A DNA stretch of 64,000 bases from Methylomicrobium sp. wino1 (GTDB taxonomy: Bacteria; Pseudomonadota; Gammaproteobacteria; Methylococcales; Methylomonadaceae), in the NCBI RefSeq assembly GCF_003932755.1, contig NZ_CP024202.1, positions 4,774,001 through 4,838,000 on the forward strand, written 5' to 3'. The notes under the pieces were generated by a model. The model did not search any database, had not been told where the DNA came from, and saw only the letters and a list, made by a program, of their open reading frames with translations. Positions 28,218 to 37,619 of this stretch are shown one piece after another (within the stretch, counting starts at the first letter, position 1; each line of letters begins with the position of its first letter). The translations under genes were made by a program, and so were the position numbers.

Positions 28218-29390
28218 ATGGACTACAAACAATCTTTATTTCCTTATTTTCAACCCATTCTCGGTGCTGCCAGCGGCAAGATAGTCGGCTACGAAGCCTT
28301 GGCCAGACGCCGCGACGAAAACCGCCGAATTGTGTCCGCCGGAGGGCTTTTTTCCGATCCTGAAATCGCCAACACGGAACGCATCGAATACGACCGCATC
28401 GTCAGACGCCTTGCACTCGAGAAGTTCACTCTTTTACCCGGCAACAGTTATCTTGCCATTAATATTTCAGCGGCATGGCTGGATTTACTCGATAACCTCC
28501 ATGCCATACCCACACTCCGCATGATCAATGAATTAAGAATCAATCAACAGCGTATTATCATTGAGATTACCGAAGCCCAAGGCGATCTACATAAACTCGC
28601 CGAAACTGTGAAAATTTACCGCAAAAACGGCTTAAAAGTTGCCATCGACGATTTCGGCACTGGGTTTTCACAACTCGAAAGAGTCATGGCTATTAAGCCG
28701 GACTTTATTAAACTGGACATGCGCTTATTCAAAATGGCCGTAAAAGGTGGCATCGCCAGCGATGTCGTTCATTTACTATCCAGACTCGGAAAGCTCAACG
28801 GCTGCAAAATTGTTTGCGAAGGCATCGAAACCGACGACGAATTTTTTTTCGGTCTACGTTGCGGTGCTCAATTCATGCAGGGCTTTCTATTTTCAGAGGC
28901 TACGCCAGACTTCGCCCCCACGGAAAAGTACAGTCGCCATATTGCCTCACTACGAAAAAAATTTTTACAAAAAACAGTCGAGACCGAACGCAAAAAGATC
29001 TCTCGGATCAGCTTGATAAAAAACTTAATCTCGCAATTGCAAGACGCACTACAACATGACTTCAACTTAAATGAACTCGCGGAACAACCTTTCGAAAAAA
29101 GCGGCATCCTTCGATTCTATCTATGCGACAATCAAGGTACGCAAATTTCATCAAACTTTAATTTCAAACTCGGAAAATGGTTCGAAGACCCTAAGCAAAT
29201 CGGCTTTAATTGGTCGTGGCGACCTTATTTTTATCAGCTACTGGCCTTAGAACAAGCTGAAACCACCACTCGCCCAGTCGCTTCATCCCGATACAAGGAC
29301 TTTAACAGCGACCAACTATGCAAAACCCTGGCAATCCGGTTAGATAACGATCGCATCTTATTGGTCGACATTACCGCCGACTGGGATTAA
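28218..29390 (+). CDS. EAL-domain protein (c-di-GMP phosphodiesterase type)
   Basis: 390 residues. The EAL domain fills about 6-250: YEALAR, LAINIS, IIEITE, DDFGTGFS, FIKLDM, CEGIET and MQGFLF are all present, so the metal ligands and catalytic residues look intact and hydrolysis of cyclic di-GMP to pGpG is likely. The C-terminal 140 residues, including FNLNELAEQPFEKSGILRFY and NWSWRPYFYQLLA, look like a small sensory domain (resembling those ending many GGDEF/EAL proteins), not identified. Stand-alone gene. Confidence 0.85.
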   Translation: MDYKQSLFPYFQPILGAASGKIVGYEALARRRDENRRIVSAGGLFSDPEIANTERIEYDRIVRRLALEKFTLLPGNSYLAINISAAWLDLLDNLHAIPTLRMINELRINQQRIIIEITEAQGDLHKLAETVKIYRKNGLKVAIDDFGTGFSQLERVMAIKPDFIKLDMRLFKMAVKGGIASDVVHLLSRLGKLNGCKIVCEGIETDDEFFFGLRCGAQFMQGFLFSEATPDFAPTEKYSRHIASLRKKFLQKTVETERKKISRISLIKNLISQLQDALQHDFNLNELAEQPFEKSGILRFYLCDNQGTQISSNFNFKLGKWFEDPKQIGFNWSWRPYFYQLLALEQAETTTRPVASSRYKDFNSDQLCKTLAIRLDNDRILLVDITADWD

Positions 29391-29404
29391 GGGTTTGGAC
29401 GTAA

Positions 29405-29625
29405 ATATAATTTCGGCAGTGCCTGAGGAGACACCAGGGCGTAAGATCCATTAAGTGAGGGAGTATAGAACCAACATGGAAGTATTTACCCAGCACCTAA
29501 ATAAGCCATGATTTTGAATCATTCCTCGTTCCCACCGCTCCAGCGTGGGAATGCATACCGACCCTGCTTCTGCATCAAAGTTATGGGGTCGAACGTTGGA
29601 CCGTGGGAACCAGAAAACCGTCTCC
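29405..29625. repeat. Repeat cluster before gpgP
   Basis: Contains TTTCGGCAGTGCCTGAGGAG (about 29413), as at 52775 and 40080; a half copy of the CCCAGCACCTAAAT hairpin (about 29489-29504); and GTTCCCACCGCTCCAGCGTGGGAA (in outline, arms GTTCCCAC/GTGGGAA) at about 29526. From 29543 to 29625 a block with TGGGAATGCATACCGACC and CGTGGGAACC is repeated at 37337-37413. Confidence 0.55.
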
Positions 29626-29783
29626 CGCCTAGCTCGCATGACCATGGCGAAAGCAGTTATGACAAGAAACACATATCTGTCTTTATAACTTGCATCGATA
29701 ACGCTACGGTTAAAATTATTAATCGACTTTTAACCGATGCCTCATTCTCTCCGACAGGAAATCCATGAAAACCAAGCACCATT

Positions 29784-30608
29784 ATGTATCCTTATCTCAT
29801 CTTTTCAGATCTTGACGGCACCTTATTGGGTCATGACTCCTATTCATTCGCACCATCTAGGGGCATTCTAACAAGAATCGCAACCCATAAAATCCCGCTA
29901 ATCCTAAATTCCAGCAAAACGCTGCCCGAAATCCTCGACATCCGAATAGCGCTCCACAATAACGACCCTTTTGTGGTCGAAAATGGGGCTGCCATCTATA
30001 TTCCGGCTAATTTTTTTAACGAATATACGGCACCACTCACACCGGTCCGCCTAGGCCCCGATTACGATGAAATTTTAGCCGTCCTGAAGAAACTCAAAGC
30101 CGAGCATCACTTTCCATTTACCGGATTTTCCGAGCTAAGCCTCGAAGCCGTCAGCAATCTGACCGGCTTAGCCTTGACCAAAGCGGCTATGGCCAAACAA
30201 AGAACCGGCTCGGAGCCGCTGCTTTGGCAAGGCGACAATGCTGAATTAGCGCTATTCGAACAAGCCCTTGCAGAAAACGGACTAAAACTATTGAAAGGCG
30301 GCCGATTTTTTCATGCACAAGGACAAGATACCGATAAGGCCAAGGCCATGCATCAACTGATTAAGCTCTATCATCGAAACTATAGCATCCACTTTACCAG
30401 TATCGCTCTTGGCGACAGCCAAAATGACAGAGCCATGCTCGAGCAAGCAGACCTGGCAGCGGTCATTCGCACAAAGTCAGGCACATCTCTTGCAGTAAAC
30501 AAACCTGATGCTGAAGTCATCTATACTCGACATCAAGCCCCCGAAGGATGGCGCGAAGCGATGGAGGCTATTTTCAAACGTATCGATGGAGGAACCGACC
30601 ATGAGTGA
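29784..30608 (+). CDS. gpgP: Glucosyl-3-phosphoglycerate / mannosyl-3-phosphoglycerate phosphatase family (HAD)
   Basis: 274 residues. HAD hydrolase of the MPGP class. Motif I FSDLDGTLLGH near residue 7, motif II LNSSKTLPEI, motif IV ALGDSQNDRAML. It removes phosphate from glucosyl-3-phosphoglycerate to give glucosylglycerate, a compatible solute; the specificity is taken from the downstream gpgS. The stop overlaps the start of gpgS by 8 bases, so the two are translationally coupled. Confidence 0.85.
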   Translation: MYPYLIFSDLDGTLLGHDSYSFAPSRGILTRIATHKIPLILNSSKTLPEILDIRIALHNNDPFVVENGAAIYIPANFFNEYTAPLTPVRLGPDYDEILAVLKKLKAEHHFPFTGFSELSLEAVSNLTGLALTKAAMAKQRTGSEPLLWQGDNAELALFEQALAENGLKLLKGGRFFHAQGQDTDKAKAMHQLIKLYHRNYSIHFTSIALGDSQNDRAMLEQADLAAVIRTKSGTSLAVNKPDAEVIYTRHQAPEGWREAMEAIFKRIDGGTDHE

Positions 30609-31815
30609 TTTTTTTCAAAACGGCGCGATTACGACCTTACATCGCCTGCAACATAACCGACTGGCCGAAATGGAGAATGAATTACTGGCCTTTTCCAAAG
30701 AGAGGCCAATGGCGTTAGTATTGCCTTCGCTCTATTCGGAACTACAAGGTCCGGCACTGAATAACATCATCGAGCAAATACGAGAAATTCCTTATTTAAG
30801 CCAGATTGTCATCGGCTTGGACCGTGCCGACCGTAGCGAATTTAACCATGCCCGTGATTTTTTCAGCAAACTGCCGCAACCCCATAAAATTCTTTGGAAC
30901 GACGGACCGAATTTGCAAGCGATCGATCGCTTGCTTGCCGAAGAAGGGCTCGCGCCGATCGAACCCGGCAAAGGGCGCAACGTCTGGTATTGTTACGGTT
31001 ATGTTCTCGCCTCGCGCCAAGCGGAAGCGGTCGCCTTGCACGACTGCGACATATTAACCTATAACCGGGAACTGCCGGCCCGACTGTTTTACCCGGTCGC
31101 CAACCCCAGCTTTAATTATGAATTCTGCAAAGGCTATTATTACCGGGTTGCCGATAATAAACTAAACGGACGGGTCTGCCGCCTATTAGTCTCGCCGTTG
31201 ATCAGAGCGCTAAAACAAGTCATCGGTAATATGGATTATCTCAATTATTTAGACAGCTTTCGCTATGCATTATCCGGGGAGTTCGCAACCCGAGTCGACA
31301 GTCTCAAGGAGATCCGCATACCGAGCGATTGGGGGCTGGAAATCGGCGTACTGTCCGAAATCTACCGGAATCATTCCAGTAATCATATCTGTCAAGTGGA
31401 AATTGCCGATGCTTACGATCACAAGCATCAAGAGCTATCGGAAGAAGATGCCAGTCGCGGACTATCCAGAATGAGCACCGACATCGCTAAGGCGATTTAC
31501 CGCAAACTGGCAACGCAAGGCGTGATTTTTAACAAAGAAACGTTTCGAACCCTAAAAGCAACTTATTACCGAACCGCACTCGACGCGATCGAAGCGTATT
31601 ACAACGATGCTTGCATCAACGGATTGAAGCTGGACCGGCACCAAGAAGAAAAAACCGTCGAATTGTTTACGCGCAATATTATGCGTGCCGGCGATTCTTT
31701 TCTCGACAACCCAATGGAAACCCCATTCATGCCCAGCTGGAACCGAGTCATCAGTGCAGTCCCCGACATCATGCAGCGCCTGGACGAAGCCGTCGAAAAA
31801 GACAATAATCCGTAA
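30601..31815 (+). CDS. gpgS: Glucosyl-3-phosphoglycerate synthase
   Basis: About 404 residues from ATG 30601, which has GGAGGA 8 bases upstream; an in-frame ATG further up lies inside gpgP and is not credible. GT-A fold transferase: ALVLPSLYSEL near the start, and a D-x-D-like HDCDILTYNRELPARL. It couples NDP-glucose to 3-phosphoglycerate. GpgS from Persephonella and Methanococcoides is similar in plan, and the pair GpgS + GpgP makes glucosylglycerate. Suggests osmotic or nitrogen-stress adaptation. Confidence 0.85.
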   Translation: MSDFFQNGAITTLHRLQHNRLAEMENELLAFSKERPMALVLPSLYSELQGPALNNIIEQIREIPYLSQIVIGLDRADRSEFNHARDFFSKLPQPHKILWNDGPNLQAIDRLLAEEGLAPIEPGKGRNVWYCYGYVLASRQAEAVALHDCDILTYNRELPARLFYPVANPSFNYEFCKGYYYRVADNKLNGRVCRLLVSPLIRALKQVIGNMDYLNYLDSFRYALSGEFATRVDSLKEIRIPSDWGLEIGVLSEIYRNHSSNHICQVEIADAYDHKHQELSEEDASRGLSRMSTDIAKAIYRKLATQGVIFNKETFRTLKATYYRTALDAIEAYYNDACINGLKLDRHQEEKTVELFTRNIMRAGDSFLDNPMETPFMPSWNRVISAVPDIMQRLDEAVEKDNNP

Positions 31816-31924
31816 CCAAGCAGCCAGCCGTTTAAACTTCGATGAAGCGGAACGAAATAGCGGCAGAGCCGACTCGGACTCCCCTATCCCACTGCGTTTC
31901 ATCGAAACACCCACCTACCCGGCT

Positions 31925-34105
31925 TCAGATTTTACCATCCGGCAAACTGTCGAGCGGCAAGCCGATATGAAATCCTTGGCCGAAATTGATCCCCATGCTT
32001 TTCAGTAAATCAAAGATTTCTTCGGACTCGACAAACTCGCCGATCGTTAGAATATCGAGCTCCTGACACAAATTCGACAAATTGCGCACCAGCGCCCGGT
32101 CAATCCTGGAATTGACGATATTGCGCACAAAAGCGCCGTCAATCTTGACATATTCGAAACGTAATTCGCGCAAATAATGAAACGAATTATAACCGCTCCC
32201 GAAATCGTCCAAAGCGAATGCAAATCCCTTTTTGCGTAAATTGGTTAGAAATTTCCCCATATGCGTAATATCGCCGATTGCGTCGCGCTCGAGAATTTCG
32301 AACACGATACTGCTCGGCGGCACCTCCAATTGCACACATAACTCCTCCGCATAACCTAAAATACCGCGTCCTTGAATTTCCTGCGCCGATAAATTGATGA
32401 ATAAGCGTTTCGGCTGACCTTGCGCCTGCATGATGGCTTTATTGGCTTCGATGACCTTACGCACCATTATCCGGTCCAACTCACGACCCAAACCGTATTT
32501 TTCGATCGTTTCAATGAATTGACCGGCGGCTGTAATTTCACCATCGGTCTCAATCAAACGAGCAACCGACTCATACGCAAAAACCTCACCGGTTTTGCAA
32601 TCGACAATCGGCTGAAAATAAGGCCGGATGCGTTCTTCGTGTAGCGCTAAACGCAAATCTTCGACAAACGAACGGCTATCGCGCATGATTTGCGTCAAAT
32701 GTGCGGCCGCATCGAATTCGCAAACTTCGTTCTTACCCAAGCCCTTAGCTTTATACAACGCCACATCGACGCCCGACATCAAATCCTCGACAGTCTGCAT
32801 GTCACGCGGGTAACTAATGATACCGACCGATGTCGTAATATGAAAATCCTTTCCGGTCGGCGTTTTGAACGCAATACTTTGCAAATTGGCCCGGATCGAC
32901 TCGGCCGCGACCTTAGCGCCTTCCGGCGATGTTTCCGGCAAGATGATTGCGAATTCATCGCCGCCCATACGGGTTGCAATATCGCCCTTACGCATGTGGG
33001 ATGTAATCGATTCGGCGATTATCTTCAACACCTCATCGCCTAATGGATGCCCGTATGAGTCGTTGATATCCTTAAAATCGTCAAGATCGAGCAACAACAC
33101 CGAAAACTGATGATGGTGTCGTTCCGAACGCCCGATTTCATATTCCAGCATATCGTTGAAATAACGGCGATTATGAATCCCGGTCAAAGGATCATGTATC
33201 GAATAATATTCAAGCTCCGTTAGAGTACGGCTCAATACCTTACTGGACCCGACCACCATCACCATTACCGATAACAAAGAACGAACGATTGCCTGCTCCT
33301 GAGCCGTCAAATTATTAACCGATGCATAGGCAATACCTAAAAGCCCATCCAAACCGTAAGCCTGATCCGGGACCGGCACGGTAATCATCTTGATATCGCA
33401 GACATCGATTAAATTAACCTCGCAGGGAATCTCATACTCTTCGATATCGAGCAGCGCATTGTCCGGCAAACCGAGTTGACAGAGCATGTCTTTGGCAAGG
33501 CGGCCGCGGACTTCTTGTTTTGCCGCATCGGAGTAGTTCCCCATGTAATAAAAATACAAGGACAAGCCATGCTCTTCGGCAAACGCGATAAAAAAGAAAT
33601 TAAACGGAAAAATCTCATGAAAACCGATCAGTATCTCCTGAACGAATTCTTTCCATTGAGACACTTTTTCATGCGAAAAAATAATATTTTCGAGCACTTG
33701 GCTCTGTCGTTCGAGTAGACCCTTTTCAACTAACACCGAAGCCAAATAAGAGGTGGTATCACCCAACTCGTCGACTACCGATTTCAAATATTTTCCGTTT
33801 TTATACCATTGCCGCTGCCTTTCATCGACCAGCTTTTCGAAAGCCATATCAAGGCTCTGGCAATCCGCGATTGCTTTACGGAACATCGCAACGGTCACCG
33901 GATCGTCGATACACGCCAGAACTTGTTCAAAATTTTCTAGAATCTCGCCATGGACACGGCGCACCAAAGCACTGATTGACGATGCGAAACTTCGGGTTCG
34001 CGTTTGACTTTCAAGAAGCGAAAAAAGCTGGTTCATCAAGCGAACACGCAAATCCTCGATATGATCGGGATAAGCAGGCGCGCCTTTACTAGAATTATGA
34101 CGCAC
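31925..34105 (-). CDS. GGDEF-EAL protein coupled to an ODP-like sensor
   Basis: 726 residues. The N-terminal 280 residues include a helical segment and a GAF-like domain (FPFNFFFIAFAEEHGL). GGDEF domain about 310-470: motif RMGGDEFAIILPE intact, and RKGD five residues before it is an inhibitory I-site. EAL domain about 485-720: ESV replaces EAL, but LFINLS, FEILE, DDFGSGYN, VKIDGAF, EFVES and GQGFHIG remain, so phosphodiesterase activity is possible. GTG start with GGAG upstream. It overlaps the upstream di-iron protein gene by 11 bases, so the two likely work together, perhaps in oxygen-controlled cyclic di-GMP turnover. Confidence 0.87.
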   Translation of the reverse strand: MRHNSSKGAPAYPDHIEDLRVRLMNQLFSLLESQTRTRSFASSISALVRRVHGEILENFEQVLACIDDPVTVAMFRKAIADCQSLDMAFEKLVDERQRQWYKNGKYLKSVVDELGDTTSYLASVLVEKGLLERQSQVLENIIFSHEKVSQWKEFVQEILIGFHEIFPFNFFFIAFAEEHGLSLYFYYMGNYSDAAKQEVRGRLAKDMLCQLGLPDNALLDIEEYEIPCEVNLIDVCDIKMITVPVPDQAYGLDGLLGIAYASVNNLTAQEQAIVRSLLSVMVMVVGSSKVLSRTLTELEYYSIHDPLTGIHNRRYFNDMLEYEIGRSERHHHQFSVLLLDLDDFKDINDSYGHPLGDEVLKIIAESITSHMRKGDIATRMGGDEFAIILPETSPEGAKVAAESIRANLQSIAFKTPTGKDFHITTSVGIISYPRDMQTVEDLMSGVDVALYKAKGLGKNEVCEFDAAAHLTQIMRDSRSFVEDLRLALHEERIRPYFQPIVDCKTGEVFAYESVARLIETDGEITAAGQFIETIEKYGLGRELDRIMVRKVIEANKAIMQAQGQPKRLFINLSAQEIQGRGILGYAEELCVQLEVPPSSIVFEILERDAIGDITHMGKFLTNLRKKGFAFALDDFGSGYNSFHYLRELRFEYVKIDGAFVRNIVNSRIDRALVRNLSNLCQELDILTIGEFVESEEIFDLLKSMGINFGQGFHIGLPLDSLPDGKI

Positions 34106-34877
34106 TGCGGCTCTCCATCTCGAAATGCCCGCTTCTGGTCATTAAATCGACACCGCATTGCAGCGTTTTAAACCAATTCAAAAAATCTACCACCGCCCGC
34201 CCTCGATAAACCGGCCCATGCTGAGGAGCCAGCATCTCGATATCCAAGGCTGATACGGCATCGACCCAAAGCCGCGCGGCTTTGTTGGAAACCATATAAC
34301 GGCGGTGAAACCCTTCTATGTAAGGTAAGTGCGCGGCAAAATCGTCGACGAATTCATATTCGACATCGACAGGCAACATTGCCGCACCAATATCGCCGGT
34401 GAACAACACTTTGGCCATGGGGTCGTAAACATTGATCTGCCCCTCTGAATGCAAGAAATGCGCGGGTACCAATTGCAATACAAAATCTTCAGCAAACCGA
34501 CACAGCTTTCCCGCATCGGGAACCCCGACAAATTGAGCCATGCTGGCAATACCATAGTGCGGCAAAAAGCGCAGCCAGATGTTGGATACATAGACAGGTG
34601 CATCGGTCAACTCCAACCAAGTAGACAAGCCCCCGACGATATCGGGGTCTTGATGCGACAAAATGATCGCTTTAATTTGTTCGGTCTTGATGTAGCGCAA
34701 CAATTCGGTGAGCACACTCGGCATCACTCCGAATCCGCCCGGATCGAGCAAAACGCCATTATTGCCATGCACGACGAGATATTGATTGGAACGAATCCCC
34801 TCCTCCTCGCCGGGCTCGCTTTCATTCAGTAACACGAATTTGTGTACACCCGAATCAAACAGTTTAATGTTACGCAT
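34095..34877 (-). CDS. ODP-like di-iron metallo-beta-lactamase-fold protein
   Basis: 260 residues. It matches the oxygen-binding di-iron protein/flavodiiron MBL domain: HQDPDIVGG, HFLHSEGQINVYDP, LFTGDIGA and APQHGPVYRG supply His, Asp and Glu ligands of a two-iron site (HxDxD-like variation in the first motif). No flavodoxin domain. ODP of Treponema senses O2 for chemotaxis. Here the next gene makes or breaks cyclic di-GMP, so an O2-sensing role is inferred. Confidence 0.8.
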   Translation of the reverse strand: MRNIKLFDSGVHKFVLLNESEPGEEEGIRSNQYLVVHGNNGVLLDPGGFGVMPSVLTELLRYIKTEQIKAIILSHQDPDIVGGLSTWLELTDAPVYVSNIWLRFLPHYGIASMAQFVGVPDAGKLCRFAEDFVLQLVPAHFLHSEGQINVYDPMAKVLFTGDIGAAMLPVDVEYEFVDDFAAHLPYIEGFHRRYMVSNKAARLWVDAVSALDIEMLAPQHGPVYRGRAVVDFLNWFKTLQCGVDLMTRSGHFEMESRSAS

Positions 34878-35260
34878 AAACTTTTACTCCAATTTTATAG
34901 TTTACTAATTTCCATTATCACAATCGGTATGCAAAAGGTTTGCATTTTATGACATGACTATAACGACTCCGCGCAGAAACCCGCACACCACTTTTACCGA
35001 CATCAAAACTTTACCTAACAACCTTATGAATAACAAGGACAAAAGCCGAAACATCGAATTTCTCACATAGGCGTTTAATTCAATCCGAATCATTCTATAA
35101 ATAATCCAAACCGGCTAGCGTAATGTATGCTTAACCACGATTGCAATGCGCTGACTTATATTCTGCTTACCGCTTCACTATTTTGCACTTAGACTTCGAG
35201 ACGAGCTCTTTTGCTCGATAGCGGCTCCGCCCTCATGGACGAGAAATATAAAGACATATA
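34878..35260. other. Gene-free upstream region, ends with IS66 target site
   Basis: AT-rich at first, presumably promoter of the ODP-like gene on the minus strand. I saw no repeat or ORF. GACATATA at 35253-35260 is the left target copy of the IS66 element. Confidence 0.4.
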
Positions 35261-36956
35261 GTAACTACTCGCCCCATAAAATAAATCAAAAAAAGCTTGA
35301 CAGGTTTTTAGCGTCTAAAAATAGAAATTGTGCAGACCTGATTTAATTGCGGCCATATTGGTAGTTCAGTGCGCGTAGCGTGGATTTTGCGCATTGCAAG
35401 GAGGTTAGCCTCAAAAATTCGGTTTACAGCGCTCATACGCGGCCAGCGGAGGCCGAAAAAACCCATGATATGATGAGTTTGTCGCAAACTTACCCTATCA
35501 ACGTGGATGGCCAACCTCGATAAAGCCTCGGTTCGATCTGAAGTCAGTCGCTTAAAAGCGGACTTCGAGAAGCTGTGTGCCGAAGGCAAAATCACCTGTG
35601 AAAGCCAGGCTATTATGACTAGCTTGTTCCTGGTGGTTGAGTTGATACTGGCCATTTTTCTGGAACGCACCACGAAGAAGGATACGACTAATTCCAGCAT
35701 ACCTTCGTCGCAAACCGGCAAAGATGAATCGGCTTTAGGGCGGGCTGGCAGTAAAGGCAAAGCCGATAACAAGGCTGCCGCGCAAAATAGGCGTACCGTG
35801 GAAACTGTGACGTTGTCCAAGGCCCTGACCTGTGATGTCTGCGGCGAAGATTTGACCGACGTCCCATGTTCGCACGTTGAAAGGCGCACCAAGATCGATA
35901 TCGTGTTCGAGAAAGTGGTTGAACACGTCGATGCCGAAATTAAGCAATGCCCAACCTGCGAGGCCACGGTTAAAGGCCGGTTTCCTGCCGACCTGCACGG
36001 GCCTTTGCAATATGGCGATGGCTTAAAAGCCTTTGTGATCAATCTACTGGTGTGCCAAATGGTGGCACTGAATCGCGTTCAGAAGCTGGTCACCTCCATG
36101 CTGGAGGTGATGATTGCCGAGGCAACTTTGCTGAAATTCGTACTGCGCTTGCATCAGGCCTTGGAAACCTGGGAAGCGCAAGCGGTCGAACAGCTACTGA
36201 AAGCGTCCGCACTCCATGTGGATGAAACCTCGCTGCGGGTAGAACGGAAAAACCATTGGATACACGTCTATTCGGCCGGCGATATCACGCTGAAATTTTT
36301 GCATCGAAAGCGAGGCAAGGAAGCCATCGAGTCGATTAATCTCATTCCGCGCTATGGTGGCGCCATCATCCATGACTGTTGGTCATCGTATTTCGCCTAT
36401 CAACACTGCGGGCATGGCCTGTGCGGTTCACACTTGCTGCGCGAGCTCACTTTTATTGTGGATGCGCATGGCTATCGCTGGGCAAAAAACATGAAACGCC
36501 TGTTGCAGGAAAGCTGCGTCACCGTCTCAAAAAGCGCCGACAAGAAACTGACAGTCATAGAACTGACCAACCTGCAAAAACGCTACCGGGCCATCCTGAC
36601 CCGCGGCGAAAAAGAGTTGCCCGTTATTCCGCCGAAACCCAGTGGCAAACGCGGCAAGCTGGCCAAATCCGATGCGCACAACTTGTGGGAGCGGTTCAAG
36701 ACTCATGAAGCCGCCATACTCCTATTTGCTAAAGAGCCGCATGTGGCGTTTACCAATAATCGCGCTGAGCAGGATTTACGCATGGCCAAGGTCAAACAAA
36801 AGGTCTCCGGCTGCTTTCGTGCCGAAGAGTATGCCCATGCTTATTGTCGAATATCCAGCTATCTGCAAACCATGGCTAATCGAGGCTATAATCCGCTCAT
36901 CGCGATTCAAATGGCTCTTGCGGGGAACGTTCCGACTACAGGGCGCGAGTAGTTAC
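35261..36956 (+). mobile_element. IS66-family insertion sequence, complete
   Basis: 1696 bases. Ends GTAACTACTCGC (35261) and, inverted, GCGAGTAGTTAC (36956). The 8-bp direct repeat GACATATA stands on both sides (35253-35260, 36957-36964), the target length usual for IS66. One transposase only, without tnpA/tnpB, which is the ISBst12-like subgroup. The intact ends, duplication and ORF mean a recent insertion. Confidence 0.92.
35507..36952 (+). CDS. IS66-family transposase (TnpC type)
   Basis: 481 residues, full length. N-terminal coiled segment (SRLKADFEKLCAEG), a low-complexity stretch, a zinc-finger domain (CDVCGEDLTDVPCSHVE and CPTCEATVKG), then the DDE domain with Asp in HVDETSL, Asp in IIHDCWSS and Glu in NNRAEQDLRMAKVKQKVSG. 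ATG at 35507. It fills the IS nearly to the right end. Base composition is richer in GC than the flanks. Confidence 0.93.
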   Translation: MANLDKASVRSEVSRLKADFEKLCAEGKITCESQAIMTSLFLVVELILAIFLERTTKKDTTNSSIPSSQTGKDESALGRAGSKGKADNKAAAQNRRTVETVTLSKALTCDVCGEDLTDVPCSHVERRTKIDIVFEKVVEHVDAEIKQCPTCEATVKGRFPADLHGPLQYGDGLKAFVINLLVCQMVALNRVQKLVTSMLEVMIAEATLLKFVLRLHQALETWEAQAVEQLLKASALHVDETSLRVERKNHWIHVYSAGDITLKFLHRKRGKEAIESINLIPRYGGAIIHDCWSSYFAYQHCGHGLCGSHLLRELTFIVDAHGYRWAKNMKRLLQESCVTVSKSADKKLTVIELTNLQKRYRAILTRGEKELPVIPPKPSGKRGKLAKSDAHNLWERFKTHEAAILLFAKEPHVAFTNNRAEQDLRMAKVKQKVSGCFRAEEYAHAYCRISSYLQTMANRGYNPLIAIQMALAGNVPTTGRE

Positions 36957-37107
36957 GACATATAAACATCAACGACCGGATTGGCTCGGACGGAAATTGA
37001 ACGCACCAATATGGACAAAAAATAAATTAGCGCGCATCACTTTGGACAATCAACCTCCATATCGATCCCATGCACTGCGTCACGGCCATAATGACTAGTT
37101 TTATGAA

Positions 37108-37311
37108 GGCTATGTTTGCGTTAATAGTTGAAATTAATACTATGCGAATGCCGAAAAGACTGTAGGGTACGCGGTGCGACCCGCCCGTAGCTTAACGTGC
37201 CCTCATGGGTTCCGTTGTGCCGACATTAGGTACGCGCAGCGTACCCTACAATTCGTTTTGAGTTTTTCAGTGTTCCCGGTAACAGGGGCAACTATTGCCT
37301 CATACATAGCC
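37108..37311. mobile_element. 204-bp MITE-like element with 8-bp target duplication
   Basis: Ends GGCTATGTTTGCGTTAATAG and, inverted, CAACTATTGCCTCATACATAGCC (in part CTATTGCC...CATAGCC). TTTATGAA occurs at 37100-37107 and 37312-37319. The family also includes 17195-17626 and a lone end at 57177. It carries GGGTACGCGGTGCGACCCG and GGTACGCGCAGCGTACC palindromes. No ORF. Confidence 0.75.
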
Positions 37312-37319
37312 TTTATGAA

Positions 37320-37619
37320 GGTATGGGGTGTGACTAGCGTGGGAATGCACAACCGATCTTGCTTCGGTGGTCAAGGCATGGGTTCCCACGGAGAACTGCG
37401 GGAACCTGAAAAAAATCGGGAAGTTATTTGTTACATAACCAAGTCGGGACCAAAACTTCATGTGTAAAGGGTGTATTATTGGCCATGTCCAATCTTTGAT
37501 TCGCGAAGACTTTGTTCACCATTCAATTCTGAAACATACCAGGAAAGCACTTCATTTTTTAATCAACTGGCACTTTTTATGCTTATTATTTCTTAGCCCC
37601 TATAAGAAACCGAATTTTT
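37320..37619. repeat. Repeat remnant and leader of the ATP-grasp gene
   Basis: 37337-37413 (GCGTGGGAATGCACAACCGA to GCGGGAACC) parallels 29543-29625. Beyond that the sequence is AT-rich up to the ATG at 37620, with no clear SD (ACCGAATTTTT). Confidence 0.45.

Noticed and set aside
35308-36042. 244-codon ORF antisense to the IS66 transposase
   Set aside because: Shadow of the transposase frame; composition not protein-like.
37174-37467. 97-codon plus-strand ORF
   Set aside because: Runs across a MITE end and a second repeat block; no SD.
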